Shown here: positions 1 through 6,162 of the stretch, in pieces
How the letters are laid out: every line of letters begins with the position of its first letter
Position numbering within the stretch: position 1 is the first letter of the stretch
Assembly: GCA_938014865.1 (NCBI GenBank)
Contig: CALLQJ010000193.1
Location: 1 to 6,853 of the forward strand
Direction of reading: 5' to 3'
Length of the DNA stretch: 6,853 nucleotides
Origin: an uncultured Fastidiosipila sp.
GTDB taxonomy: Bacteria > Bacillota > Clostridia > Saccharofermentanales > Fastidiosipilaceae
Translations under genes and position numbers: made by a program
The notes under the pieces: generated by a model
Told to the model about the DNA's origin: nothing
What the model saw: the letters and a program-made list of their open reading frames with translations, nothing else
The model's database searches: none

Positions 1-957
1 CAGGACCATTTCCTGCCGAATATTATTGAGACAGAACGGCAGAACCTGCTGATGGAATACCTGGCGGGTTCGAATGACAAGAGCCTTTATGCCGCTGACC
101 GGGCGGAGGCGCTGCTGTCCGAAGATCCTTCGGAGTGGCTGAATCCTCTGGGCACGCGCGAGGGGCTGGAAACGGCGGATAAAACAAGTCTTCGTGATGC
201 CTGGGTGCGCATGCTCTCGGCTGCGGGCATCCGTGTCTATATGTACGGCAGCTTTGATGACTGCAGCCTGCCGGATAAAGTGGTGCATGAACTGGCCTCG
301 GTTCCGCGCGGGCGGGAGGCCCTGAAGCTTCGGCCCGCCCGGCATCCTGCGGTGGTTAAATACCCCGAGATGCGGGACGTCACAGAATACGGCGATGTGG
401 AACTGGCCCATCTGGTCATGGTCTTCAGCGGCATGCCCGCTTATATGTCCGTGGCCGTGCTGCTCGGCCGGATTTTAAATTATATGCTCGGCGAGTCGCA
501 GCAGTCCTTGCTGTTCATGGAGATTCGTGAACGTCTGGGCTATGCCTATTATGTTGATTCGGTCTATGATTCGATGGCGCAGCGGATTACGGTGACGGCC
601 GAAGTCGATTCCGCACAGGCGGAAGAGAGTGCGGCAGTCATCATGGAGCAGATTGAACGGCTCCGCAAAGGCGATTATCCGCCGGAACTTTTCAAAAGTG
701 CGCTGAAGCTCTATCAAAATGATCTCCTGCAGGTCCGCGACGATCTGGAAGACTGTCTGGAATTTGACAGCCATGAGTGTCTCGGCGGCGGGAGCTTGTC
801 CAGCGAAGAGGTGCTGCATTTTACCACGCTTGCCGCGGAAGATTATATTCAGAAGCTGGCCGGCCGCATGAAGCTGCGGCTTAAGTACCTGCTCCTGCCG
901 GAATCCGAACGTCCCAAAACGGCAGAAGAGAGCAAGTCCGGGGAGGTGCGTTTATGA
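1..957 (+). CDS. yfmF: M16 family peptidase-like protein YfmF, non-catalytic partner type (5' partial)
   Basis: The reading frame is open from base 1, so the gene starts upstream; 318 residues are visible of a family length near 420-430. The first Met codon in the window (52) is internal. The visible part is the end of the N-terminal M16 domain plus the C-terminal domain. The segment encoded at about 508-552 (LLFMEIRERLGYAYY) matches the M16 C-terminal Arg/Tyr motif (Arg at 526, Tyr-Tyr at 547-552). No HxxEH zinc site is present, but the region where one would lie is largely outside the window. The next gene is the HxxEH-bearing YfmH type, and the two overlap by ATGA at 954-957, as expected for a translationally coupled inactive/active pair. 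NCBI names such proteins 'EF-P 5-aminopentanol modification-associated protein YfmF' (B. subtilis YmfF); the exact function is not established. Assignment rests on M16 motifs plus pairing. Confidence 0.85.
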   Translation, partial: QDHFLPNIIETERQNLLMEYLAGSNDKSLYAADRAEALLSEDPSEWLNPLGTREGLETADKTSLRDAWVRMLSAAGIRVYMYGSFDDCSLPDKVVHELASVPRGREALKLRPARHPAVVKYPEMRDVTEYGDVELAHLVMVFSGMPAYMSVAVLLGRILNYMLGESQQSLLFMEIRERLGYAYYVDSVYDSMAQRITVTAEVDSAQAEESAAVIMEQIERLRKGDYPPELFKSALKLYQNDLLQVRDDLEDCLEFDSHECLGGGSLSSEEVLHFTTLAAEDYIQKLAGRMKLRLKYLLLPESERPKTAEESKSGEVRL

Positions 958-2300
958 ATCCGATGCCCGGCATGATTCGCTACGAACGAAAAGATAAAGT
1001 CACCGGACAGCTTGTGCACGTCTATCAGCACCATTCCGGCTTTAAGATTGACTTGATTCCGAAGGCGGGTTTCAAGAATAAATACTGCAGCTTCCTGATT
1101 CCCTTCGGAGCGGAGCATTTGAATTACCTCGACCGCTACAGCGGCGATGTGATCAAGGCGGAATTGGGGACGGCACATTTCCTGGAGCATTGTATTTTTT
1201 CTTCCGCGGACAGCTCCGGGGTGGTCTCGCAATTGACGGCTTTAGGGGTGGATACCGAGGCCTATACAACGGCGACCTATACCTTGTTTTCTTTTACCTG
1301 TGTCGAATCCTTTGCGGAAGCGCTGAAGCTTTATTTCCGGGCGATTTTCTCCCCGGAATTCAGTGATGAAAAAACCAAGCGGGAAAAAGAGATCATTCTG
1401 ACCGAATTAAATATGTATAAAGAAGATCTCTCCACGGCAGCCGAACGCATTCTGATGCAGGCGCTTTACAGCCATCCGGCCTTCTACGAAGATATTCTCG
1501 GGACGGCCGACAGCATTGCGGCGATTGAAACCGAAGATTTAAGACGGATGCATAAGAATTTTTATACGCCGTCGTGCATGTCTTTGATTTTAGTCGGCAG
1601 CTTTGAAGAAGAAGAAGCGCTGATCCGCGGCGTCGCGGAGTGGCTGGAAATTTATGTCGGCAGCGGCCTGCGCTATCCGAAGCTTTTGCCGCTGGAAGGC
1701 GATCCGGAAGAAGAGATTACGCCGATGCAGCGTCTGGAGCTGCCGTCGAGCACCTCGTCCTTCTATCTGGCGTATAAAAAACCGACGCTTCGCGGACATG
1801 AGCACCGGGACGGCAGTGAGATTCTGCGCAGCAAGATGAGCGGAAAACTGGTGACGAGCATGCTGATTGACCAGGGCTCCGGCGCCTTTGAAGAACTCTA
1901 TGATGAAGGCCTGGTCGACGAGTCCTTGTCGATTGACTATACCGTGGAATCCACTTATGCCTACCTGAGCATCAGCGGCGATTCCATGCAGCCGGAGCGG
2001 GCGGCGGAAAAACTGGCTGCCCGGCTGGAAGAGTATATACGATTGGGTGCTTTTGATGAGCAGCGCATGGACGAACTGATCCGTTCGCGGCTCGGCGACT
2101 TCCTGCGCTCACTGGACGATGTGGAACAATGCGGCGAAGCCGCCGTCAGAACCCGGCTGAGGCATTTGGAATTTTCCGATTACGCGTCTGTATTTTATTC
2201 TTTAAAAGGACGGGAAATGCTTAAGGAGCTTGATTTTGTCAAGCCGGAGAACCGCGCCGTGGTTGTCGTCCACGGACGCAAAGAAAAAGGGGCGAAATAA
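954..2300 (+). CDS. yfmH: M16 family zinc metallopeptidase YfmH
   Basis: This 448-residue protein is a complete M16 (pitrilysin/insulinase) peptidase with two homologous halves. The inverted zinc motif HFLEH is at residues 75-79 (H75, E78, H79), and the probable third zinc ligand is E151 in IILTELNMY, about 72 residues later, the usual spacing. The N-terminal segment (residues about 1-50, ending before PFGAEHLNYLD) and the SSSFYLAYKKP-like linker into the second half also fit the family. Length is slightly above the usual 425-430. The ATG at 954 overlaps the yfmF stop (ATGA), with a strong ribosome site GGGGAGG at 940-946, seven bases upstream. In B. subtilis the homologue is YmfH; RefSeq calls the family EF-P 5-aminopentanol modification-associated, but the substrate is unknown. 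The likely product is the active subunit of a heterodimer with YfmF. lgt follows after two bases, so all three are probably on one mRNA. Confidence 0.9.
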   Translation: MNPMPGMIRYERKDKVTGQLVHVYQHHSGFKIDLIPKAGFKNKYCSFLIPFGAEHLNYLDRYSGDVIKAELGTAHFLEHCIFSSADSSGVVSQLTALGVDTEAYTTATYTLFSFTCVESFAEALKLYFRAIFSPEFSDEKTKREKEIILTELNMYKEDLSTAAERILMQALYSHPAFYEDILGTADSIAAIETEDLRRMHKNFYTPSCMSLILVGSFEEEEALIRGVAEWLEIYVGSGLRYPKLLPLEGDPEEEITPMQRLELPSSTSSFYLAYKKPTLRGHEHRDGSEILRSKMSGKLVTSMLIDQGSGAFEELYDEGLVDESLSIDYTVESTYAYLSISGDSMQPERAAEKLAARLEEYIRLGAFDEQRMDELIRSRLGDFLRSLDDVEQCGEAAVRTRLRHLEFSDYASVFYSLKGREMLKELDFVKPENRAVVVVHGRKEKGAK

Positions 2301-2302
2301 AA

Positions 2303-3412
2303 ATGACAAGTGATTTTTTAGTGAGCTTTCCCGGACTGGGCATTTATGACCTGCCGATTAACCGGGTGGCCTTCAGCGTATTCGGCGTAGATGTTTACTG
2401 GTACGGGCTGCTGATTGCCGTGGCCGCCGTGCTCTGCATCATCATTTCCGGGCGGGAAGCGGAAAAATTCGGCATTGACCCGGATTTTGTCCTGGATAAC
2501 TTTCTGGTCGTCCTGCCCTCGATGATCATCGGGGCCCGGCTTTATTATGTGATTTTCAGCTGGGACATGTATAAAGATGATCTGCTGAGCATCTTCGACA
2601 CCCGTAAGGGGGGCCTGGCTTTTTACGGCGGGGTGATCGGCGGTCTTCTGGGCATTATTATTTTCCATAAGATCAAAAAGAAAAAAGTCGAACCCTTCAT
2701 AGACTTCCTGGTTGTCTACGTGCCGCTGGGACAGGCGATCGGCCGCATCGGCAATTTTATTAATCAGGAGGCCTTCGGCACGAACACCGATATGCCTTGG
2801 GGCATGATCAGCAACGGGACCAAAGCCTACCTTTCCGCGCATCCCGAACTCGGACAGAATCCCGATCTGCCGGTGCACCCGACCTTCCTTTATGAATTCA
2901 TCGGGAATATGATTTTATTCTTTATCCTGCACCGTTTCCGCAAGAATAATAAAATTCCCTACGGCACGACGGCCCTCTACCTGATCGGCTACGGTCTCCT
3001 GCGTTTCTTTGTCGAAGGCATCCGGACGGACGCCCTTTATATCGGAAACGGGGACCTGCGCGCCTCACAGCTGCTTTCGGCCCTGATGGTCATCGGCGGC
3101 ATTATCTACCTCATTGTCATGCGCAAGAAACGCCGCTCGGCCCGGGAAGAAGCCTACGATCAGCTCTTTGAAGACAGTCTGGCCGAACGGGAAAACGTCA
3201 TCCACGGCCTCAGCGATGAGAAAAGCACGGCTGAAGCTGAAGCGGAGGGACTTCCGGCGGCCGCTCCGGAGACGGAGGAGCAAAAAATTCCGGAAGAGAC
3301 GGAGGAAGCGGAGGAGCAAAGCACTGCGGCCGGGGCCGAAGCGGAGGAGCAAAGCACTGCGGCCGGGGCCGAGGAGCCTGCCGAAGTCAGCGCGTCCGCC
3401 AAAGAAGATTAA
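2303..3412 (+). CDS. lgt: Prolipoprotein diacylglyceryl transferase with acidic repeat tail
   Basis: Lgt moves diacylglycerol from phosphatidylglycerol onto the lipobox cysteine of prolipoproteins, the first step of lipoprotein maturation, in the cytoplasmic membrane. The signature GRIGNFINQEAFG is at residues 147-159, with R148, N151, E156 and G159 matching E. coli R143, N146, E151 and G154. YWYGLL (32-37), HPTFLYE (192-198) and RFFVEGIR (234-241) are also family motifs, and about seven hydrophobic segments span residues 20-272. The position of E. coli H103 is Tyr108 (FYGG), a form I recall from clostridial Lgts. The catalytic body ends near residue 275 at a basic cluster (MRKKRR), implying a cytoplasmic C-terminus. 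Residues 275-369 are an extra hydrophilic Glu/Ala tail, so the protein is about 90 residues longer than typical. Start: ATG 2303 with AAGGGG at 2287-2292 inside the end of yfmH. The enzyme call is firm; the role of the tail is unknown. Confidence 0.95.
   Translation: MTSDFLVSFPGLGIYDLPINRVAFSVFGVDVYWYGLLIAVAAVLCIIISGREAEKFGIDPDFVLDNFLVVLPSMIIGARLYYVIFSWDMYKDDLLSIFDTRKGGLAFYGGVIGGLLGIIIFHKIKKKKVEPFIDFLVVYVPLGQAIGRIGNFINQEAFGTNTDMPWGMISNGTKAYLSAHPELGQNPDLPVHPTFLYEFIGNMILFFILHRFRKNNKIPYGTTALYLIGYGLLRFFVEGIRTDALYIGNGDLRASQLLSALMVIGGIIYLIVMRKKRRSAREEAYDQLFEDSLAERENVIHGLSDEKSTAEAEAEGLPAAAPETEEQKIPEETEEAEEQSTAAGAEAEEQSTAAGAEEPAEVSASAKED
3305..3372 (+). repeat. 33-bp in-frame tandem duplication in the lgt tail
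   Basis: Two copies with a 33-bp period lie at 3308-3340 and 3341-3373; the bases at 3305-3339 recur exactly at 3338-3372. Each unit encodes the 11 residues AEEQSTAAGAE. A weaker related stretch (CGGAGGAGCAAA) lies just upstream at 3273-3284, suggesting the tail grew by repeated slippage or unequal exchange. Near-perfect identity implies a recent event or gene conversion. Confidence 0.9.
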
Positions 3413-3458
3413 AGGGAAAAATAAAAAGATATTATAAGAAAAACAGATAGAAAATAAT

Positions 3459-3472
3459 CGGGCAAAAGCCCG
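3459..3472 (+). other. Short GC hairpin after lgt
   Basis: CGGGC AAAA GCCCG forms a perfect 5-bp stem with a four-A loop, about 46 bases after the lgt stop. It has no T-tract of its own, so it is not a complete terminator. It may help protect or terminate the lgt mRNA together with the terminator eight bases downstream, or it may be chance. Confidence 0.5.
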
Positions 3473-3480
3473 TGTATTCC

Positions 3481-3509
3481 AACGGAGGTCTTCGGACCTT
3501 CGTTTTTTT
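3481..3509 (+). terminator. Rho-independent terminator of the yfmF-yfmH-lgt operon
   Basis: The arms AACGGAGGTC (3481-3490) and GACCTTCGTT (3495-3504) pair as a 10-bp stem with one G-U pair, closed by the very stable C(UUCG)G tetraloop at 3491-3494. It runs into seven T at 3503-3509. The opposite strand lacks a matching T-run, so it works for + strand transcripts only. It separates the lgt operon from the dcw promoter downstream. Confidence 0.92.
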
Positions 3510-3564
3510 ATGAAAAAGAAAATGCCGAAATCGCCGGACGACTGTGAACAAAGCCCTTTTTTGC

Positions 3565-3593
3565 TTGAATTTCACAACGCTGCTCGGTACAAT
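3565..3593 (+). promoter_or_regulatory. Sigma-A-type promoter of the mraZ (dcw) operon
   Basis: A -35-like TTGAAT (3565-3570) and a -10-like TACAAT (3588-3593) are separated by 17 bases. The -35 matches 4 of 6 and the -10 matches 5 of 6 consensus bases. The predicted start is near 3600, which puts the first GTGG box of the MraZ operator right at the start of the transcript. It sits just after the terminator and about 70 bases before mraZ. Predicted from sequence only. Confidence 0.75.
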
Positions 3594-3600
3594 ACAGATT

Positions 3601-3652
3601 AAGTGGGGGAAAGTGGAGTACATATCCCTCATTGTGGTAAGAAGTGGAGTGG
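3601..3652 (+). promoter_or_regulatory. MraZ-binding box array (putative autoregulatory operator)
   Basis: GTGG cores occur at 3603, 3613, 3634 and 3644, spaced 10, 21 and 10 bp, so all lie on about the same helix face. The nine-mer AAGTGGAGT is present twice (3611-3619 and 3642-3650), and AAGTGGGGG is at 3601-3609. MraZ is known to bind short tandem G-rich repeats (TGGGN in E. coli, AAAGTG-type in mycoplasmas) with about 10-bp period upstream of its own gene. An extra GTGG at 3649 is out of phase. Placement just after the predicted -10 suggests repression by blocking promoter clearance. The last phased box also contains GGAG (3646-3649), the best Shine-Dalgarno candidate for mraZ, though 13 bases from the ATG is long. 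Confidence 0.82.
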
Positions 3653-3662
3653 AATCGGATTT

Positions 3663-4100
3663 ATGGCGCGTTATACCCATGTCAGTGACAGCAAAGGCAG
3701 AATTATTTTGCCGGCCAAGCTCCGGGAGGGGCTGGGGCCTGTTTTGTATGTCACGAACAGTCTTGACGAGGCCTACCTGACGATTTACACACGCGAACAA
3801 TTTGAAAATATCCGCGCCCAGCTCAATGCCCTGCCCGGAACAGAACCTCTGGCCAGGCGGCTGCGGCGCAGCATTATAGGGGAAGCGTTAAAAGTAGAGC
3901 CCGATGCGCAGGGACGCATCAGCATCAGCGACGAACTTTGGCAGAGTATCCAAGTGAAACCGGGCGACAGCGTCAGCCTTCTGGATATGGGCGACAGTGT
4001 ACAGCTCTGCTCCGAGGCACATTATCAGCAAGAACGCGAGACAGAAGTCCCGCTGAGCGAGCTGGATCTTTCCGCCTATGAAATCAGAGGCATACTCTGA
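3663..4100 (+). CDS. mraZ: Transcriptional regulator MraZ
   Basis: This 145-residue protein has two SpoVT-AbrB-type DNA-binding repeats, each with the MraZ DxxGR signature: DSKGR at residues 9-13 followed by ILPAKLRE, and DAQGR at 81-85. Length fits the family (about 142-152). MraZ forms a ring-shaped oligomer that binds repeats in front of its own operon and controls the dcw cluster. The ATG at 3663 is chosen because conserved sequence begins at MARYTHVSDSKGR. The frame stays open upstream to a GTG at 3603, but that stretch is the operator array. The Shine-Dalgarno region is weak (GGAG 13 bases upstream), which may keep expression low. The stop overlaps the rsmH start by one base (TGATG at 4098-4102). 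Confidence 0.95.
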   Translation: MARYTHVSDSKGRIILPAKLREGLGPVLYVTNSLDEAYLTIYTREQFENIRAQLNALPGTEPLARRLRRSIIGEALKVEPDAQGRISISDELWQSIQVKPGDSVSLLDMGDSVQLCSEAHYQQERETEVPLSELDLSAYEIRGIL

Positions 4101-5065
4101 TGCCGGCTTCAGAATTTTTCCATAAGAGTGTGCTCTATGAAGAAACACTTGATGCTTTGGAACTTAAAGCAGACGGCTGCTACGCGGACGGGACCGTCGG
4201 CGGAGCGGGCCACAGCAGCGGCATTCTGAAGGCCTTAGGCCCAAAGGGACGCCTGCATGCCTTTGACCGCGATCAAGAAGCTTTGCAGGCTGCGGAACGA
4301 AAACTTTCCGAAGTCAAAAGCGAAGGCCGTTATTTTCTGCACCACAGCGTCTATTCGAAAATGGACGAGGTGCTGAAAGCTGCGGGCGAGGGCCCGCTGG
4401 ACGGTCTCTTGCTGGACTTAGGCGTATCCTCCCGGCAGTTTGACCGGGCCGAACGCGGCTTTTCGTACCGCTTTGATGCCCCGCTCGATATGCGCATGGA
4501 TCAAAGCAGCGGCATGAGTGCCGCCGATCTTCTGGCCTCGGTATCAGAAGAGGAACTCCGCCGGATTTTACGAGAATACGGCGAAGAACGTGAAGCCAAA
4601 CGCATTGCCCGGGCCATTGTCCGGGAACGGGAAGCCGGCCGGCCGGTTCAGACGACCAAAGAGCTGGCGGATTTGATTTTGCAGGTGATGCCGGCACGCA
4701 GCCGCCGGGGCAAAGGACACCCGGCCAAACGCAGTTTTCAGGCGCTGCGCATTGCCGTAAATGCGGAACTTGACGAACTGGACAGCTTTTTGGAGAAAGT
4801 GCCGGCACTTTTGGCGCCCGGCGGAAAAGCGGCGATTATTACCTTTCACTCTTTAGAAGACCGCCGGGTCAAACAAGCCTTTCGCCGTTTTGAAAATCCT
4901 TGCACCTGTCCGCCGCAGCTGCCTTGTGTATGCGGCAAAAAAAGCTTAGGAAAAGAAGAGCCCCGAGGCGGCATCAGGCCCTCGGCAGAGGAAGTCAAGG
5001 ACAATCCGCGCGCGCATTCGGCAAGACTTCGCGTCTTCCGGAGAAACAGCGAAGCAGAGGCCTGA
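4100..5065 (+). CDS. rsmH: 16S rRNA (cytosine(1402)-N(4))-methyltransferase RsmH
   Basis: RsmH (MraW) uses S-adenosylmethionine to methylate N4 of C1402 in the 16S rRNA P site. At 321 residues it has the usual length (about 310-320). Motifs in order: HKSVLYEE near the N-terminus (8-15), the SAM-binding loop YADGTVGGAGHS (28-39), FDRD (55-58), LLLDLGVSSRQFD (103-115), the RGFSYRFDAPLDMRMD segment (119-134), KRSFQALRIAVN (210-221), TFHSLEDRRVK (248-258) and the C-terminal NPRAHSARLRVFRR (302-315). A CxCx5CxC cluster at C268, C270, C276 and C278 also occurs in some Gram-positive relatives and could bind metal. The ATG at 4100 has AGAGG at 4086-4090 and is coupled to mraZ by TGATG. No defects seen. 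Confidence 0.97.
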   Translation: MPASEFFHKSVLYEETLDALELKADGCYADGTVGGAGHSSGILKALGPKGRLHAFDRDQEALQAAERKLSEVKSEGRYFLHHSVYSKMDEVLKAAGEGPLDGLLLDLGVSSRQFDRAERGFSYRFDAPLDMRMDQSSGMSAADLLASVSEEELRRILREYGEEREAKRIARAIVREREAGRPVQTTKELADLILQVMPARSRRGKGHPAKRSFQALRIAVNAELDELDSFLEKVPALLAPGGKAAIITFHSLEDRRVKQAFRRFENPCTCPPQLPCVCGKKSLGKEEPRGGIRPSAEEVKDNPRAHSARLRVFRRNSEAEA

Positions 5066-5122
5066 ACTGCAAATGATGAGAACATGAGCGGTCTTTGCCT
5101 GCGGGCAGAGACTTAGAGATAA

Positions 5123-5127
5123 AAGGA
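5123..5127 (+). promoter_or_regulatory. Ribosome-binding site fixing the ftsL start
   Basis: AAGGA lies nine bases before the ATG at 5137. An in-frame TTG at 5095 would add 14 residues that look like translated leader and would place this site inside the gene. The site therefore favours the ATG. Confidence 0.75.
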
Positions 5128-5136
5128 CGTGACGAG

Positions 5137-5664
5137 ATGGCAGATACGATTTTTCGGATAGACGGAGAACAGCAGGATTCAAGAAAGAAAAGCCCGGATC
5201 TGCGCCGGATGAGCGGAAGCCGCGGAAAAACGGCGGCCGCCGGCGGCAAAAAGAGGCGCAAAGCGAGCGTCCGGCAGAGAAGGAAGTATCTCGCCGCGGC
5301 ACTGGCTTTGATTATCCTGGTCTTTTCCGGTTTTATTGCCTTGTTGTATAATCAGTCCCGCGTGATCGAAGTGACGGCGGAAAATGCCGCCCTGCAGCGG
5401 GAAATCAATGCGCTGAAAAAAGACAATGCGCAGCGCCGCGAAGAGATCAGTAAAAATCTGGATTTGGCGACCATTCGCCGCGAAGCCGAACGCTTGGGAC
5501 TGCAGATGCCCGTCGAAGCACAGATTATTGAGGTCAGACAATCCGAGCGGGACGAAATCGTAACGAATTTGAAACAGGCCAACGCCGAAGGTGTCGACGC
5601 TGATGAAAACGACATGGCGCAGATTTTTGCGAATGTCGAAGGTTTTTTCAAAACGATTCATTAA
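5137..5664 (+). CDS. ftsL: FtsL-like cell division protein (septum formation initiator family)
   Basis: This 175-residue bitopic membrane protein fits FtsL/DivIC topology. It has a basic cytoplasmic N-terminus (residues 1-50, rich in Lys/Arg, including KKRRKASVRQRRK at 38-50), one transmembrane helix at about 51-71 (LAAALALIILVFSGFIALL), and a predicted coiled coil at about 74-108 (NQSRVIEVTAENAALQREINALKKDN). The conserved tail DLATIRREAERLGLQMP (109-125) follows. FtsL joins DivIC/FtsB and DivIB/FtsQ at the septum and activates FtsW and the class B PBP. Sequence of this family is poorly conserved, so the FtsL name rests on topology plus the slot between rsmH and the PBP gene. The ATG at 5137 is preferred over the TTG at 5095. 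The next ATG is 15 bases past the stop, so the genes are one operon. The 71-base gap after rsmH shows no clear signal. The acidic C-terminal extension (140-175) is of unknown role. Confidence 0.85.
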   Translation: MADTIFRIDGEQQDSRKKSPDLRRMSGSRGKTAAAGGKKRRKASVRQRRKYLAAALALIILVFSGFIALLYNQSRVIEVTAENAALQREINALKKDNAQRREEISKNLDLATIRREAERLGLQMPVEAQIIEVRQSERDEIVTNLKQANAEGVDADENDMAQIFANVEGFFKTIH

Positions 5665-5679
5665 GCGGGAGCAGACACT

Positions 5680-6162
5680 ATGGCAAGAAAAGGACCTCAG
5701 CGCTATACCGGCGCTGAAAAAAGACAGGGGACAAGTCAGGAACGACGCAAACGTCTGAAACAAGAGTACCTGCATAATATAAGACGTCAGACCGAGCAGG
5801 CCGGACATAACATGCGCAAAGGCATGTCTGTGGTGATCTTGCTCGTGCTTTTTTTGTCTGTCCTTATTTTCCGCGACTTATATCAGATTTCCATTAAAGA
5901 ACACCGAAAATACAGCGAGCTGGCGGCGAATACGCATACCGTTGAGTATCCGGTCTATTCTACGCGCGGCAATATTCTGGATGCCGCGGGGAAAGAGCTG
6001 GCCATATCCACCTACACGTATACCATCGGGGTCACCCCCTCGGTCTTCGGCCCGCGCCGGGGCGCGGAGATGAGCGATGCGGAAGCGGAGGAAGGCTTCT
6101 GCAAAATTCTGGACGTGGATCTTTATGAAGGAAAACGAAGATGCGGCCTATATGGTCGTTAA
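5680..6162 (+). pseudogene. ftsI: Class B penicillin-binding protein, N-terminal fragment (frame broken near 6121)
   Basis: This is the first part of a class B PBP (FtsI/PBP2B/SpoVD type), which crosslinks peptidoglycan at the septum or in spore formation. The ATG at 5680 follows GGGAG at 5667-5671 with an eight-base gap. It shows a basic N-terminal tail (1-48), one membrane anchor at about 49-66 (MSVVILLVLFLSVLIF), and the dimerisation-domain motif RGNILDAAGKELA (96-108), close to the family RGxIxDRxGxxLA. Family-like sequence continues to ILDVD (143-147). It then ends in a short tail (LYEGKRRCGLYGR) before a stop at 6160-6162, while the matching continuation (MKENEDAAYMVVKRTIS) is in the +1-shifted frame from about 6122. 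So this is one gene, broken in frame, not a natural short protein. Septal versus sporulation PBP cannot be settled because the C-terminus, where PASTA domains would lie, is outside the window. Confidence 0.85.
6106..6145 (+). other. Frameshift junction in the PBP gene
   Basis: Upstream, the protein-like reading uses codons beginning at positions of the form 3n+1 (ILDVD ends at 6120). Downstream it uses codons beginning at 3n+2 (MKENEDA from 6125). Moving from one to the other needs a one-base skip, equivalent to an inserted base or to a deletion of 2, 5, 8 ... bases. Relatives normally have several more residues between the ILDVD-like element and the next YxxxKR element, so a deletion of about 17-23 bases is at least as plausible as a single inserted base. 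Confidence 0.75.

Noticed and set aside
2318..2878. A 186-residue minus-strand ORF opposite lgt.
   Set aside because: It is opposite the conserved Lgt core, has no family motif and no promoter or ribosome site seen.
3510..3602. A 30-codon + strand ORF (MKKKMPKSPDDC...) between terminator and mraZ.
   Set aside because: It starts at the end of the terminator T-run, spans the predicted promoter, has no ribosome site and would lie upstream of the transcription start.
3603..3662. GTG start at 3603 giving a 165-residue MraZ.
   Set aside because: The added 20 residues are the translated operator array. Family conservation begins at the ATG at 3663, and the GTG would be only about three bases from the predicted transcript start.
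5095..5136. TTG start at 5095 for the FtsL-like gene.
   Set aside because: It lacks a clear ribosome site, whereas the ATG at 5137 has AAGGA nine bases upstream.
5179..5808. A 209-residue minus-strand ORF over ftsL and the start of the PBP gene.
   Set aside because: It lies opposite two well-supported genes, shows no recognisable domain, and crosses their boundary.
6115..6130. Programmed +1 frameshift at CTT-T (6121-6124), resembling the CUU-U slip in prfB.
   Set aside because: There is no stop codon in the A site, no spaced Shine-Dalgarno-like stimulator, and no precedent I know of in this family. An indel or sequence error is simpler.
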